This document shows positions 48,943-61,523 of a stretch of 64,000 nucleotides of DNA, piece after piece (within the stretch, counting starts at the first letter, position 1; each line of letters begins with the position of its first letter). Source of the stretch: Bulleidia sp. zg-1006 (lineage in GTDB: Bacteria > Bacillota_I > Bacilli_A > Erysipelotrichales > Erysipelotrichaceae). A program made the position numbers and the translations under genes. The DNA lies in NCBI RefSeq assembly GCF_016812035.1, contig NZ_CP069178.1:186001-250000 (forward strand). Direction: 5' to 3'. Under the pieces are notes generated by a model, which saw nothing but the letters and a program-made list of their open reading frames with translations, ran no database searches and had not been told where the DNA came from.

Positions 48943-49751
48943 TGCATGATACCGAACTTTCTGAAGTATTAACAAAAGGAAAATTAATTTCCGGTTTACA
49001 AATGTTAGGAATTACGGGAAGCCAAATATTAGAAGTACATACCAAAATGTCTGCTTTTAATTATGTGATTGGTGGTGCGAAAACTATCGTGGATGGTCTT
49101 TTGGAGTTATGTCAAAATGGAGGAACGATTTTAATGCCAACACAAGTAGCGGACAATAGCGAGCCTAGTGATTGGAAAAATCCGCCAATTTCACCAGAAC
49201 TTTGGAAAACAGTGCGCCAGGAAATTCCTGTCTTTGATTCGGAAAGTTCGGATACGCACTACATGGGTTCTGTTGTTTTGAATTTTCAGCATCGAAAAGG
49301 CGTGGTGAGTTCCGGCCATCCAAGTTATTCCTATGCGGCTTGGGGCAGATATGCGAAACTGTTGGTTAATGGTCAATCCATGCATTTTCCATTGAGTGAA
49401 GAAAGTCCAGCCGCTCGTCTTTATGAATTAAAAGGCTATGTGTTATTGATGGGAGTAGATTTTTCCAGCTGTACGGCTTTGCATTTAGCGGAATATCGTG
49501 CTGATTGTCGTCCGGTTGAAATTCAAGGGGCTATGATTGAAACGAAAGATGAACATAAATGGAAAGAATATTTAAATCTCCAATTAGATAGTGATGATTT
49601 TGTGAGGGTCGAACAAATCCTGCGAAAAAAAGAGCTACTACGAGAAACCACGATTTGTGGATGCCCAGTAATGCTTTTTTCAGCTGTAGCCGCCATCGAT
49701 GAAGCGACACGTTATTTAGAAAATGCAAGTGTGTTTGACTTATACCGTTAG
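48942..49751 (+). CDS. AAC(3)-family N-acetyltransferase
   Basis: 269 residues. LEVHTKMSAFNYVIGGAKTIVDGLL, GTILMPTQ, SSGHPSYSYAAWGRYA and LLMGVDFSSCTALHLAEYR match the Antibiotic_NAT (AAC(3)/YokD) fold, using acetyl-CoA. Its ATG overlaps the psuG stop by one base. Many chromosomal members do not confer resistance; the link with pseudouridine salvage suggests another substrate. Confidence 0.85.
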   Translation: MHDTELSEVLTKGKLISGLQMLGITGSQILEVHTKMSAFNYVIGGAKTIVDGLLELCQNGGTILMPTQVADNSEPSDWKNPPISPELWKTVRQEIPVFDSESSDTHYMGSVVLNFQHRKGVVSSGHPSYSYAAWGRYAKLLVNGQSMHFPLSEESPAARLYELKGYVLLMGVDFSSCTALHLAEYRADCRPVEIQGAMIETKDEHKWKEYLNLQLDSDDFVRVEQILRKKELLRETTICGCPVMLFSAVAAIDEATRYLENASVFDLYR

Positions 49752-50197
49752 AACCAATGGTGTTTTTGAACGGCTTTCTCATATAAGGAAGCAATCAAGG
49801 ACACCTTTTTTTCATCTTCTTCTGTAAAGCGATTTTCAATGGGTGCATCAATATCAATCATGCCAATACATTCGTTGTCCTTCATAATAGGAACACAGAG
49901 TTCGCTTCGTGAATCCGAGTCACAAGCGATGTGATCTTGAACTGCTAACACATTTGGAACGTTCAATAGTCTTTTTTCACGATAGCATTTCCCACAAACG
50001 CCTTTTTCAAAAGGGATATGAGTGCAAGCCACCTTACCTTGAAATGGACCCAAAACCAATTCACCATTTTTAACGAAATAAAAACCAGCCCAATTAATAT
50101 TAGGAAGTAATTGGTTGATATACGCTGTCAAGTTGCTCGTTGCAGCTAAGAAGTCTACCTCTTCTAAAAGAGATTGTGTTTGTTGCAAGATAATCAT
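49748..50197 (-). CDS. msrC: Free methionine-(R)-sulfoxide reductase (GAF domain)
   Basis: 149 residues from ATG 50197. NWAGFYFVKNGELVLGPFQGKVAC (Cys58), GVCGKC (Cys68) and HIACDSDSRSELCVPI (Cys92) are the three catalytic or resolving cysteines of fRMsr, the enzyme that reduces free methionine-R-sulfoxide. The frame extends to a TTG at 50233, but family length favours 50197. Neither start has a clear Shine-Dalgarno. It converges with the AAC(3) gene, sharing 4 bases. Confidence 0.88.
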   Translation of the reverse strand: MIILQQTQSLLEEVDFLAATSNLTAYINQLLPNINWAGFYFVKNGELVLGPFQGKVACTHIPFEKGVCGKCYREKRLLNVPNVLAVQDHIACDSDSRSELCVPIMKDNECIGMIDIDAPIENRFTEEDEKKVSLIASLYEKAVQKHHWF

Positions 50198-50279
50198 ATT
50201 TATAGTGTACTTCAAGAATGCACGTTTCGACAATTTGCATGGTTTGGAGTAAAATAAAAAACGGAAAAAAGGAGATTAG

Positions 50280-50813
50280 ATGAATCCAAAAGTAAAAGAT
50301 ACAGTCTATGTCCAATCTTTTAAACACGATGGTTCTTTACATAGAACTTGGTGTAAGGCTTTTGTTTTAGAGGCGGATGAAGAGAAAATAGTGGCAGTCA
50401 CGGATCGAGCTTGGGTGATTGAATCAGATGGTCGCAAATGGATAACCAGAGAACCGGCGGTCTGTTTCTTTTATAAAAAGAAATGGTTTAATGTGATATC
50501 CATGATTCGCCATAGTGGTATTTATTACTATTGCAACTTAGCTTCCCCGAGTTTATATGATGGAGAGGCAATTAAGAATGTAGATTATGATTTAGATGTG
50601 AAATTATTTCCCGATCGAAGCTATGTGATATTAGATGAAGATGAATATCGAGAACATGGTGAGGAATATGTGTACTCTGATGATTTGAAGGAAGTTGTCG
50701 AGAAATCAATGACATCTTTAATTGGCATGATGGAACGGGAAGAAGAACCTTTTCAAAAAGAATGCATCAATAAGTACTATCAATTGTATTTGAATTTAAA
50801 AAAGGAATTCTGA
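50280..50813 (+). CDS. DUF402 nucleoside tri/diphosphatase
   Basis: 177 residues, the exact length of the NtdP/YgaC group. YYYCNLASPSLYDGEAIKNVDYDLDVKLFPD and DEDEYREHGEEYVYSDDL contain the Asp/Glu metal site of DUF402 phosphatases. AAAAAGGAG precedes the ATG. Confidence 0.82.
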   Translation: MNPKVKDTVYVQSFKHDGSLHRTWCKAFVLEADEEKIVAVTDRAWVIESDGRKWITREPAVCFFYKKKWFNVISMIRHSGIYYYCNLASPSLYDGEAIKNVDYDLDVKLFPDRSYVILDEDEYREHGEEYVYSDDLKEVVEKSMTSLIGMMEREEEPFQKECINKYYQLYLNLKKEF

Positions 50814-50819
50814 TGATGA

Positions 50820-51010
50820 TGTGACCCCAAAGTTAGACTTTTAAATTTAGATATGGCAAACTCCAAATTTTTCAAAAAAAGTATGAATAATAGGCTTGCC
50901 ATAGGAGGGATGAGATGATATTATAACTGGGCACTAGAGAGCAGTACAAAAGACAATGGCAGAGCTTTTTGGAAGAGGGAAGAAGGTATAAAGTACTCAA
51001 AACAAAGGGG
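50820..51010. other. Possible remnant of an IS3-type element
   Basis: TGTGACCCCAAAGTTAGAC at about 50820 looks like the terminus of IS3-family elements. The next 170 bases include a decayed, partly open frame encoding a basic stretch (REQYKRQWQSFLEEGRRYK). No intact gene; the rest of 50814-51042 shows nothing else. Confidence 0.3.
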
Positions 51011-51042
51011 AAAAGAAAGCGAGAAAAGTCGAAAAAAAGTAA

Positions 51043-51071
51043 TTGACAAAGTCAGAAGGTATTGGTATTAT
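51043..51071 (+). promoter_or_regulatory. rrn promoter
   Basis: TTGACA, 17-base spacer, TATTAT. It is followed by a small hairpin (CACGCT/AGCGTG) and a boxA-like leader (GATCTTTGAAAACTGAATAG) that recurs before the 23S gene. Confidence 0.88.
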
Positions 51072-51197
51072 AGTCAAGCACGCTTGAAGAGAGCGTGAGA
51101 GATCTTTGAAAACTGAATAGGAATTAAAAACATTACAGAACAACGTCAACGAAATAAGAAAGAAGTAGCCAAAGAGCTACGGAATAAAGAGTCAATC

Positions 51198-52723
<1,526 letters not shown>

Positions 52724-52937
52724 AAGGAGAAAGATGTACACAAGAAAGAAGTTGGAGTAATAAATTCCTATTTAGTTTTGAGAGATTTCGGAAAAAGACT
52801 CTCAAGAGCAGTTCTTTGAAAACTGAATAACAGAAGAAGACAATAGATAGGTCTTTTTCGTAAAGTTGTGATAACAAGATTAACAGAAAAAGTTGAAAGA
52901 CAAAAAGTTAACAGTTCTCGTACAAACGCAAAAAAGA

Positions 52938-55837
<2,900 letters not shown>

Positions 55838-55919
55838 CGAAGAGAACGCCAATTTTACGAAAAGACAGAAAATGTCTTCTAAGCTGTTATTTAGTTTTCA
55901 GAGAATTGACTCTGAAAAG

Positions 55920-56029
55920 ATCCGGTGACGATAGCGAAGTGGCCACACCTGTTCCCATCCCGAACACAGAAGTTAAGCACTTCAGCGGCAAAAATAGCCC
56001 TTTGGGTGAATCGAGCTCGTTGCCGGGTC
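55920..56029 (+). rRNA. 5S ribosomal RNA
   Basis: TCCGGTGACGATAGCG... to CGTTGCCGGGTC, with CCATCCCGAACACAG and the closing helix formed by both ends. Ends +/-5 bases. Confidence 0.93.
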
Positions 56030-56040
56030 TATTTTTTTTA
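56018..56040 (+). terminator. Terminator of the rrn operon
   Basis: The 5S closing helix runs directly into TATTTTTTTT, so termination occurs right after the 5S. Confidence 0.5.
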
Positions 56041-56066
56041 TCCTTTTTTTACTTTATAATAAACAT

Positions 56067-56825
56067 ATGAATTTACTGCAAAAGAAATACATGGCTATCC
56101 TTTTAAGTTCTTTAGTTGGTATTAGTGCTTGTTCATTTTTATTATTAAACATGAAATCAAGTTCATCTAAAGTTCCGGAGGTTATACATCATGGACAAGC
56201 AAAGGATCAATCAAATATTCCAACGTCTGAAAGCAATTCTTCTATACAAAAAAAGACCTATTCTTTTAATAAGTTAGGGTCTGTTAGTTTCTACTTAAGT
56301 AAAAAAAATCCTATTCCAAGGGATTATAAACCAAGTGATTTAGTGAAAGTAAATGTTCAATCCTTAAGAGAGGAACAGTTGAGAAGAGAAGCGAGTGATG
56401 CCGTACAAACATTATTTAAGGCGGCTAAACATGATGGTTATTCTTTACAACTAATTAGCGCTTATCGTTCTTATGAGTACCAGCAAAAGCTATACAAAAG
56501 CTACCTAAAAAAATCTAGTAAATCTGATTTGGATAGAATTGATAATTTACCGGGAAAATCCGAACACCAATTAGGATTAGCCATTGATTTAGGAGATGAA
56601 AGCAGAAAGTACCTATTAAAAGAAAGTTTTGCGAATACGGACTTGTTCAAATGGTTGGAAAAAAATTCGTATAAGTATGGCTATATCCTTCGGTATCCGA
56701 ATGGAAAAGAAGATGTAACGGGTTATAAATTTCACCCATGGTCTTTTCGTTATGTTGGTAAAGAATTGGCTCTTGAGATTTATAAAAGTGGTTTAACTTT
56801 TGATGAATTTGTTCAGAAAAAGTAA
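56067..56825 (+). CDS. VanY/LAS-family D-Ala-D-Ala carboxypeptidase, lipoprotein-like
   Basis: 252 residues. Signal peptide with a lipobox-like ISAC (Cys22). The LAS peptidase site is SEHQLGLAIDL (zinc ligands H167 and D174) and HPWSFRYVG (H223). These enzymes trim the last D-Ala from peptidoglycan stem peptides, outside the membrane. No van regulatory genes are nearby, so it is housekeeping rather than resistance. Confidence 0.88.
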   Translation: MNLLQKKYMAILLSSLVGISACSFLLLNMKSSSSKVPEVIHHGQAKDQSNIPTSESNSSIQKKTYSFNKLGSVSFYLSKKNPIPRDYKPSDLVKVNVQSLREEQLRREASDAVQTLFKAAKHDGYSLQLISAYRSYEYQQKLYKSYLKKSSKSDLDRIDNLPGKSEHQLGLAIDLGDESRKYLLKESFANTDLFKWLEKNSYKYGYILRYPNGKEDVTGYKFHPWSFRYVGKELALEIYKSGLTFDEFVQKK

Positions 56826-56908
56826 TGTTTACTGCAAGTTTTACAATTGCAAAGGCATTTAAAAAGTAGTAAATTATTAAAGGTTTAAAATTATAAAAGG
56901 AGAACAGT

Positions 56909-57214
56909 ATGGTAAAGACGATTCGATTATTTTGTGCGGCTGGCATGTCCACAAGCTTATTAGTGAATAAGATGAAGGAAGCTGCCCAAACAGCCGGTAA
57001 GGATTATGATATCGCTGCATTTTCATTAAACGAATTCGAACAGCATGCGGCTGAAGCGGATGTTTGCTTGTTAGGACCTCAAGTTCGTTATGCTTTGGCT
57101 AAATTACAAGCTGAATACCCAAATTACAAGATTGCGGATATTCCGATGCAGATGTATGGCATGATGGATGGTAAAGGTGTTATCAGTGTCGCTGAGAAGC
57201 TAATGGGTGAGTAG
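56909..57214 (+). CDS. PTS EIIB component, lactose/cellobiose type
   Basis: 101 residues; Cys9 in RLFCAAGMSTSLLVNKM is the phosphorylated residue. It is followed by the matching IIA but no IIC permease is in the window. AAAGGAG precedes the ATG. Confidence 0.9.
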   Translation: MVKTIRLFCAAGMSTSLLVNKMKEAAQTAGKDYDIAAFSLNEFEQHAAEADVCLLGPQVRYALAKLQAEYPNYKIADIPMQMYGMMDGKGVISVAEKLMGE

Positions 57215-57216
57215 TA

Positions 57217-57525
57217 ATGGAAAGCACAGAATTAGTTGCTTTTAATATTATTGCGTCTGTTGGTACAGCTCGCTCTAGTTACATTGCGGCAATTGATGCG
57301 GCTTCGGAAAAGGATTTTGATGGAGCTGAGAAGCTGATTGCGGAAGGACAAGATGCGTTTAATCAAGGTCATGAAGCGCACGCAAAATTATTAACAGCCA
57401 TGGCACAAGGAGAAACCGTAACGATGGATTTACTTCTTACCCATGCTGAGGATCAGCTGATGAGTGCAGAAGCTTTTGGGATTTTAGCTGAAAAGTTTGT
57501 GAACTTATACAAAAAATTGAAATAG
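57217..57525 (+). CDS. PTS EIIA component, lactose/cellobiose type
   Basis: 102 residues, three-helix bundle; His76 in LLLTHAEDQLM is the phosphorylated residue. Separated from IIB by 2 bases. The IIC partner must be encoded elsewhere. Confidence 0.9.
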   Translation: MESTELVAFNIIASVGTARSSYIAAIDAASEKDFDGAEKLIAEGQDAFNQGHEAHAKLLTAMAQGETVTMDLLLTHAEDQLMSAEAFGILAEKFVNLYKKLK

Positions 57526-57530
57526 ATAAG

Positions 57531-57550
57531 AAAGGCTTCCGCCTTTTTTT
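57531..57550 (+). terminator. Terminator after the PTS IIB-IIA pair
   Basis: AAAGGC-ttcc-GCCTTT followed by seven T in total. Confidence 0.85.
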
Positions 57551-57675
57551 CTTCTTTTTAAAAACTAGTGTTTTTGAATTAAAAATGATAAAATATAACG
57601 GATTTCCAGTTAATTTTTTAGATAACTCACAAGGGCTTATTAATAGTCCTTTGTTGTTTATGGAAGGAGGAACAA

Positions 57676-59433
57676 ATGATTAAAACTTTAGTAAAAAGCT
57701 TACGTGAATATAAATTTCCGACCATTTTAACACCATTATTCGTTGCTGGCGAAACACTGTTAGAAGCTTTAATTCCTTATGTAATATCATTATTGGTTAA
57801 TGATATTAAAGCAGGATCAGGATTACCAATTATTTTTAGCTATGCGTGGAAGTTGATAGCCTTATCCTTGATAGCACTTTTGTTTGGCTATTTAGCAGGT
57901 ATCTATTCAGCCAAGGCATCGACAGGCTTTTCCAAGAATTTACGTCATGATGTGTTTGAGAACATTCAAAATTTCTCGTTTAACAATATTGATAAATTCT
58001 CAAGTGCTTCCCTAGTGACTCGATTGACCACCGATATTCAAACCGTTCAAATGGCGGTTATGATGATTATTCGTATGGCGGTTCGTGCTCCATTGAATAT
58101 TATTTTCTCATTTACACTGGCTTATGTGATGGGTGGATCGATGGCTCTTATTTTCTTGTTTGTGGCACCGATTCTATTTTTCGGCTTAATTCTAATTATT
58201 AAAATTGTTATGCCGATATTTAAAAAAGCTTTCCCTAAGTATGATGATTTAAACCACTCGGTTGAAGAAAACATTCTCGGAATTCGTGTTGTTAAGTCAT
58301 TTGTTCGTGAAGATGAGGAAATTAAGAAGTTCAATGTTTCTTCGGAAAACATTCGTACTTTATTTACAAAAGCGGAACGAATTTTAGCTTTGAACAACCC
58401 ATTAATGTCCATTTCTATTTATATTGTTGTGATTTTTGTCATGATTGTTGGATCGGAAAGAATTATCACAACCGGTGGTCAAGCCTTGGATATTGGTCAG
58501 TTTGCGACCTTGTTGACATATAGTTTCCAAATCTTAGTTTCATTAATGATGCTATCGATGGTATTTGTGATGCTAACATTCTCAGAAGAATCAATGGAAC
58601 GTGTTTCTGAGGTTTTGTTAGAAAAGAGCGATTTAGTTTCGCCTGAAAATGCGATTGAACAAGTTCAGGATGGCTCAATTGATTTTGAGCATGTTTCCTT
58701 CTCCTATTCAAAAGATGCCAATGAAAAAGTTTTAGAAGACATCAATGTACATATTAAACCGGGGGAAGTCATCGGTATTATAGGTGGAACCGGTTCTTCA
58801 AAATCTTCGTTAGTACAGCTAATTGCTCGTTTGTATGATGTGAACGAAGGTTCGGTTAAAGTCGGTGGTGTGGATGTTCGGAATTACAATCTTTTTAGTC
58901 TACGTGAAGAAGTAGCGATGGTCCTACAAAAGAATGTCTTATTCTCAGGCACGATTGCGGATAACATTCGTTGGGGAAATAAAGATGCCAGTTTAGAAGA
59001 AGTAAAAGAGGTTTGTCACTTAGCCTGTGCAGATGAATTCATTGATCAAATGCCTAAGGCTTATGATACATGGATTGAACAAGGCGGTACGAATGTTTCT
59101 GGTGGTCAGAAGCAGCGTTTATGTATTGCCAGAGCTTTATTAAAGAAACCAAAGATATTGATTTTAGATGATAGTACTTCTGCTGTAGATACAAAGACAG
59201 ACGCTTTAATTCGTAAGGCGATGCGAACTTATATTCCTGAAACAACGAAGATTATCATTGCTCAAAGAACATCATCCGTAGAAGATGCAGACCGTGTGAT
59301 TGTCCTTGAAGATGGTCGTATCAATGCGATTGGAACAAGTGAAGAATTGCTTAAGACAAACGAAATTTATCGTGAAGTTTATCTATCACAGAATAAACAA
59401 GGGACAGAAACCATTAGTGAGGAGGTGGCTTAA
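57676..59433 (+). CDS. ABC exporter subunit 1 (half transporter with degenerate catalytic site)
   Basis: 585 residues: six membrane helices (to about 310), then a nucleotide-binding domain with Walker A GGTGSSKS (370-377), signature VSGGQKQR and Walker B ILILDDSTS. Asp499 replaces the catalytic Glu. That is typical of one subunit in heterodimeric drug or lipid exporters (BmrC/LmrC type). GGAGG precedes the ATG. Paired with 59435. Confidence 0.9.
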   Translation: MIKTLVKSLREYKFPTILTPLFVAGETLLEALIPYVISLLVNDIKAGSGLPIIFSYAWKLIALSLIALLFGYLAGIYSAKASTGFSKNLRHDVFENIQNFSFNNIDKFSSASLVTRLTTDIQTVQMAVMMIIRMAVRAPLNIIFSFTLAYVMGGSMALIFLFVAPILFFGLILIIKIVMPIFKKAFPKYDDLNHSVEENILGIRVVKSFVREDEEIKKFNVSSENIRTLFTKAERILALNNPLMSISIYIVVIFVMIVGSERIITTGGQALDIGQFATLLTYSFQILVSLMMLSMVFVMLTFSEESMERVSEVLLEKSDLVSPENAIEQVQDGSIDFEHVSFSYSKDANEKVLEDINVHIKPGEVIGIIGGTGSSKSSLVQLIARLYDVNEGSVKVGGVDVRNYNLFSLREEVAMVLQKNVLFSGTIADNIRWGNKDASLEEVKEVCHLACADEFIDQMPKAYDTWIEQGGTNVSGGQKQRLCIARALLKKPKILILDDSTSAVDTKTDALIRKAMRTYIPETTKIIIAQRTSSVEDADRVIVLEDGRINAIGTSEELLKTNEIYREVYLSQNKQGTETISEEVA

Positions 59434-59434
59434 T

Positions 59435-61327
59435 ATGAGAAATAAGACAGCAAATCAAATTTTAATGGTGAAACGTGTCATTAAGATGTTGCTTGAATTC
59501 TATCCAAAATTATTACCGATTATTTTAATACTAACTATTGCGAATGCGGTATTGGCTTCATTGCCGGCTATTTTCCAACAAAATATTGTTTCTGTTTTAC
59601 AACAGGCTTGGGATAATGGCCGGACTTGGGAAGCTACGAAGCCACTTGTAATGCAAGTGGTGTATGGTTTACTATTTGTGTACGCTTTAGCTTTAATAAT
59701 CAACTTTACCAATCAACAACTCATGGCTATCTTTACTCAAGGAAGTTTGGATAAGATGAGAAAGAAGATATTTAATCATATGGAACATTTACCAATTCGC
59801 TTCTTCGATCAAAATCAGCGTGGGGATATTATGTCGTATTATACGAATGATATTGAAGCAATGCGACAGATGATTTCACAAAGCTTACCGCAGTTATTGG
59901 TATCTGCTATTTCATTAGTAACGATTTTAGCGATTATGCTGTATTATTCCATTCCATTAGCACTAGTCATTCTTTTAGGTGCCTTCGTGAGTGTTAGTGT
60001 AACGAGTAAGGTGGGTGGCTTGTCAGCGAAGTATTTCGTTGCTCAACAAAAAATGACAGGACAAACAGAAGGTGTCATTGAAGAAATGATTAATGGTCTA
60101 AAAGTCATTAAAGTATTCAATCATGAACAAGAGGCACAAGAAGCTTTTGACAAAGCGAATAATGAATTGTTTGAGGCTAGCCATATCGCAAACCGTTATG
60201 CAAATACATTAATGCCTATTTTGAATAATATTAACTATATTGTATATGCGCTAGTAGCGGTTATGAGTGGTATCTTTATTGAAACAAAATTCCCTAATTT
60301 TTCCATCTCAGGACTTGGCTTTTCAATTGCGGTTGCGGTTCCTTTCTTACAAATGTCTCGTCAATTTGCTGGTGCTATCCAACAAATTTCTCCCCAAATT
60401 AACGCAATGGTTATGGGTTTGGCAGGAGCACAACGAGTCTTTTCTCTATTAGATGAAGAAGTAGAGGAAGATGAAGGTAGCTATGAACTGGTGAACACTC
60501 GTGAGGAAAATGGAGTACTTGTTGAAAGCTCAGAAAAGACGAAACAATGGGCTTGGAAGGTAGAGCATAATGGCGTGACGGAATTGCTTGCTTTAAAGGG
60601 AGATGTCAAGTTTAAGAATGTGGATTTCTCCTATTCCCCTGATAAACAAATTCTTTATGATTTAAGCTTATACGCAAAGCCGGGGCAAAAAGTGGCCTTT
60701 GTTGGAGCAACGGGAGCTGGTAAAACAACCATTACTAACTTAATTAACCGTTTTTATGATATTGAAAAAGGACAAATTCTTTATGACGGCTTAGATATTA
60801 AGAAGATTAAGAAGTCTTCTTTGCGTAAGTCTTTAGGCATTGTTCTTCAGGATACGGTCTTATTTACAGCAACAGTTATGGAAAATATCCGCTATGGAAA
60901 TTTAGATGCGACGGATGCGGAATGTATTCAAGCTGCTAAGTTGGCTGGTGCTCATGAATTCATCAAACATTTACCACAAGGCTATCAAACTGTCTTACAT
61001 GGTGGAGCTTCTAATTTATCGCAAGGACAAACACAGTTATTGGCGATTGCTCGAGCGGCAGTCAATAATCCACCAGTTATGATTTTGGATGAAGCAACTT
61101 CATCCATTGATACACGTACAGAACAAATCGTTCAAACCGGTATGGATAACTTAATGGAAGGACGAACAGTGTTTGTGATTGCCCACCGTTTATCGACCGT
61201 TAAGAATTCCAATGTCATTATTGTTTTAGATCATGGTCATATTATTGAACGTGGTACACATCAAGAATTATTGAATCAAAAAGGTCAGTATTATCAGTTA
61301 TATACAGGTGCCTTTGAACTTGAATAA
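59435..61327 (+). CDS. ABC exporter subunit 2 (canonical catalytic site)
   Basis: 630 residues from ATG 59435, which follows AGGAGG; an upstream frame opening at 59300 lies inside subunit 1. Six membrane helices, then an insert of about 50 residues before the ATPase, Walker A GATGAGKT (424-431), degenerate signature LSQGQTQ and Walker B VMILDEATS with catalytic Glu553. One canonical and one degenerate site per dimer is expected for this exporter class. Confidence 0.9.
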   Translation: MRNKTANQILMVKRVIKMLLEFYPKLLPIILILTIANAVLASLPAIFQQNIVSVLQQAWDNGRTWEATKPLVMQVVYGLLFVYALALIINFTNQQLMAIFTQGSLDKMRKKIFNHMEHLPIRFFDQNQRGDIMSYYTNDIEAMRQMISQSLPQLLVSAISLVTILAIMLYYSIPLALVILLGAFVSVSVTSKVGGLSAKYFVAQQKMTGQTEGVIEEMINGLKVIKVFNHEQEAQEAFDKANNELFEASHIANRYANTLMPILNNINYIVYALVAVMSGIFIETKFPNFSISGLGFSIAVAVPFLQMSRQFAGAIQQISPQINAMVMGLAGAQRVFSLLDEEVEEDEGSYELVNTREENGVLVESSEKTKQWAWKVEHNGVTELLALKGDVKFKNVDFSYSPDKQILYDLSLYAKPGQKVAFVGATGAGKTTITNLINRFYDIEKGQILYDGLDIKKIKKSSLRKSLGIVLQDTVLFTATVMENIRYGNLDATDAECIQAAKLAGAHEFIKHLPQGYQTVLHGGASNLSQGQTQLLAIARAAVNNPPVMILDEATSSIDTRTEQIVQTGMDNLMEGRTVFVIAHRLSTVKNSNVIIVLDHGHIIERGTHQELLNQKGQYYQLYTGAFELE

Positions 61328-61328
61328 G

Positions 61329-61350
61329 AACTCTTTAGGGAGTTTTTTTT
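61329..61350 (+). terminator. Terminator of the ABC exporter operon
   Basis: AACTC-N6-GAGTT followed by TTTTTT. Confidence 0.7.
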
Positions 61351-61461
61351 AATAAGATTAGAACTTTAAGTTTACAATACAAAACTTTTTAGATGAATCC
61401 GAAAAGAGAAATTGGGGACTACTACCAGAGGATACTTTACGACAATACCATTTTTAGTACA

Positions 61462-61490
61462 TTGACATTATAGGTAGGAAGACCTATAAT
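61462..61490 (+). promoter_or_regulatory. cadA promoter with a dyad in the spacer
   Basis: TTGACA, 17-base spacer, TATAAT: near-perfect boxes. ATTATAGGT-N6-ACCTATAAT is a perfect 9-bp dyad from the end of the -35 through the -10, an obvious place for a metal-sensing repressor. Confidence 0.85.
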
Positions 61491-61491
61491 A

Positions 61492-61513
61492 CATTTGAAT
61501 AGTTGTTCAAATG
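61492..61513. promoter_or_regulatory. ArsR/SmtB-like operator before cadA
   Basis: CATTTGAA-N6-TTCAAATG, a perfect 8-bp dyad over the transcription start, resembling the TTGAA...TTCAA sites of CadC, CzrA and SmtB. It overlaps the Shine-Dalgarno region. The regulator is not in the window. Confidence 0.6.
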
Positions 61514-61523
61514 AGGTGGCAAG

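Noticed and set aside
48942-49751. Aminoglycoside resistance gene
   Set aside because: It lies in a housekeeping operon and chromosomal members of this fold often do not give resistance.
56067-56825. Vancomycin-resistance vanY
   Set aside because: No vanRS, vanHAX or similar genes are nearby; the protein is an ordinary LAS carboxypeptidase.
58783-58806. Walker A with Ser in place of Gly (GGTGSSKS) as an inactivating mutation
   Set aside because: I recall this variant as common in this exporter subunit type; the Asp for catalytic Glu is the more telling feature.
59300-59434. Longer start for the second ABC subunit
   Set aside because: It lies inside the first subunit; ATG 59435 has a perfect Shine-Dalgarno.
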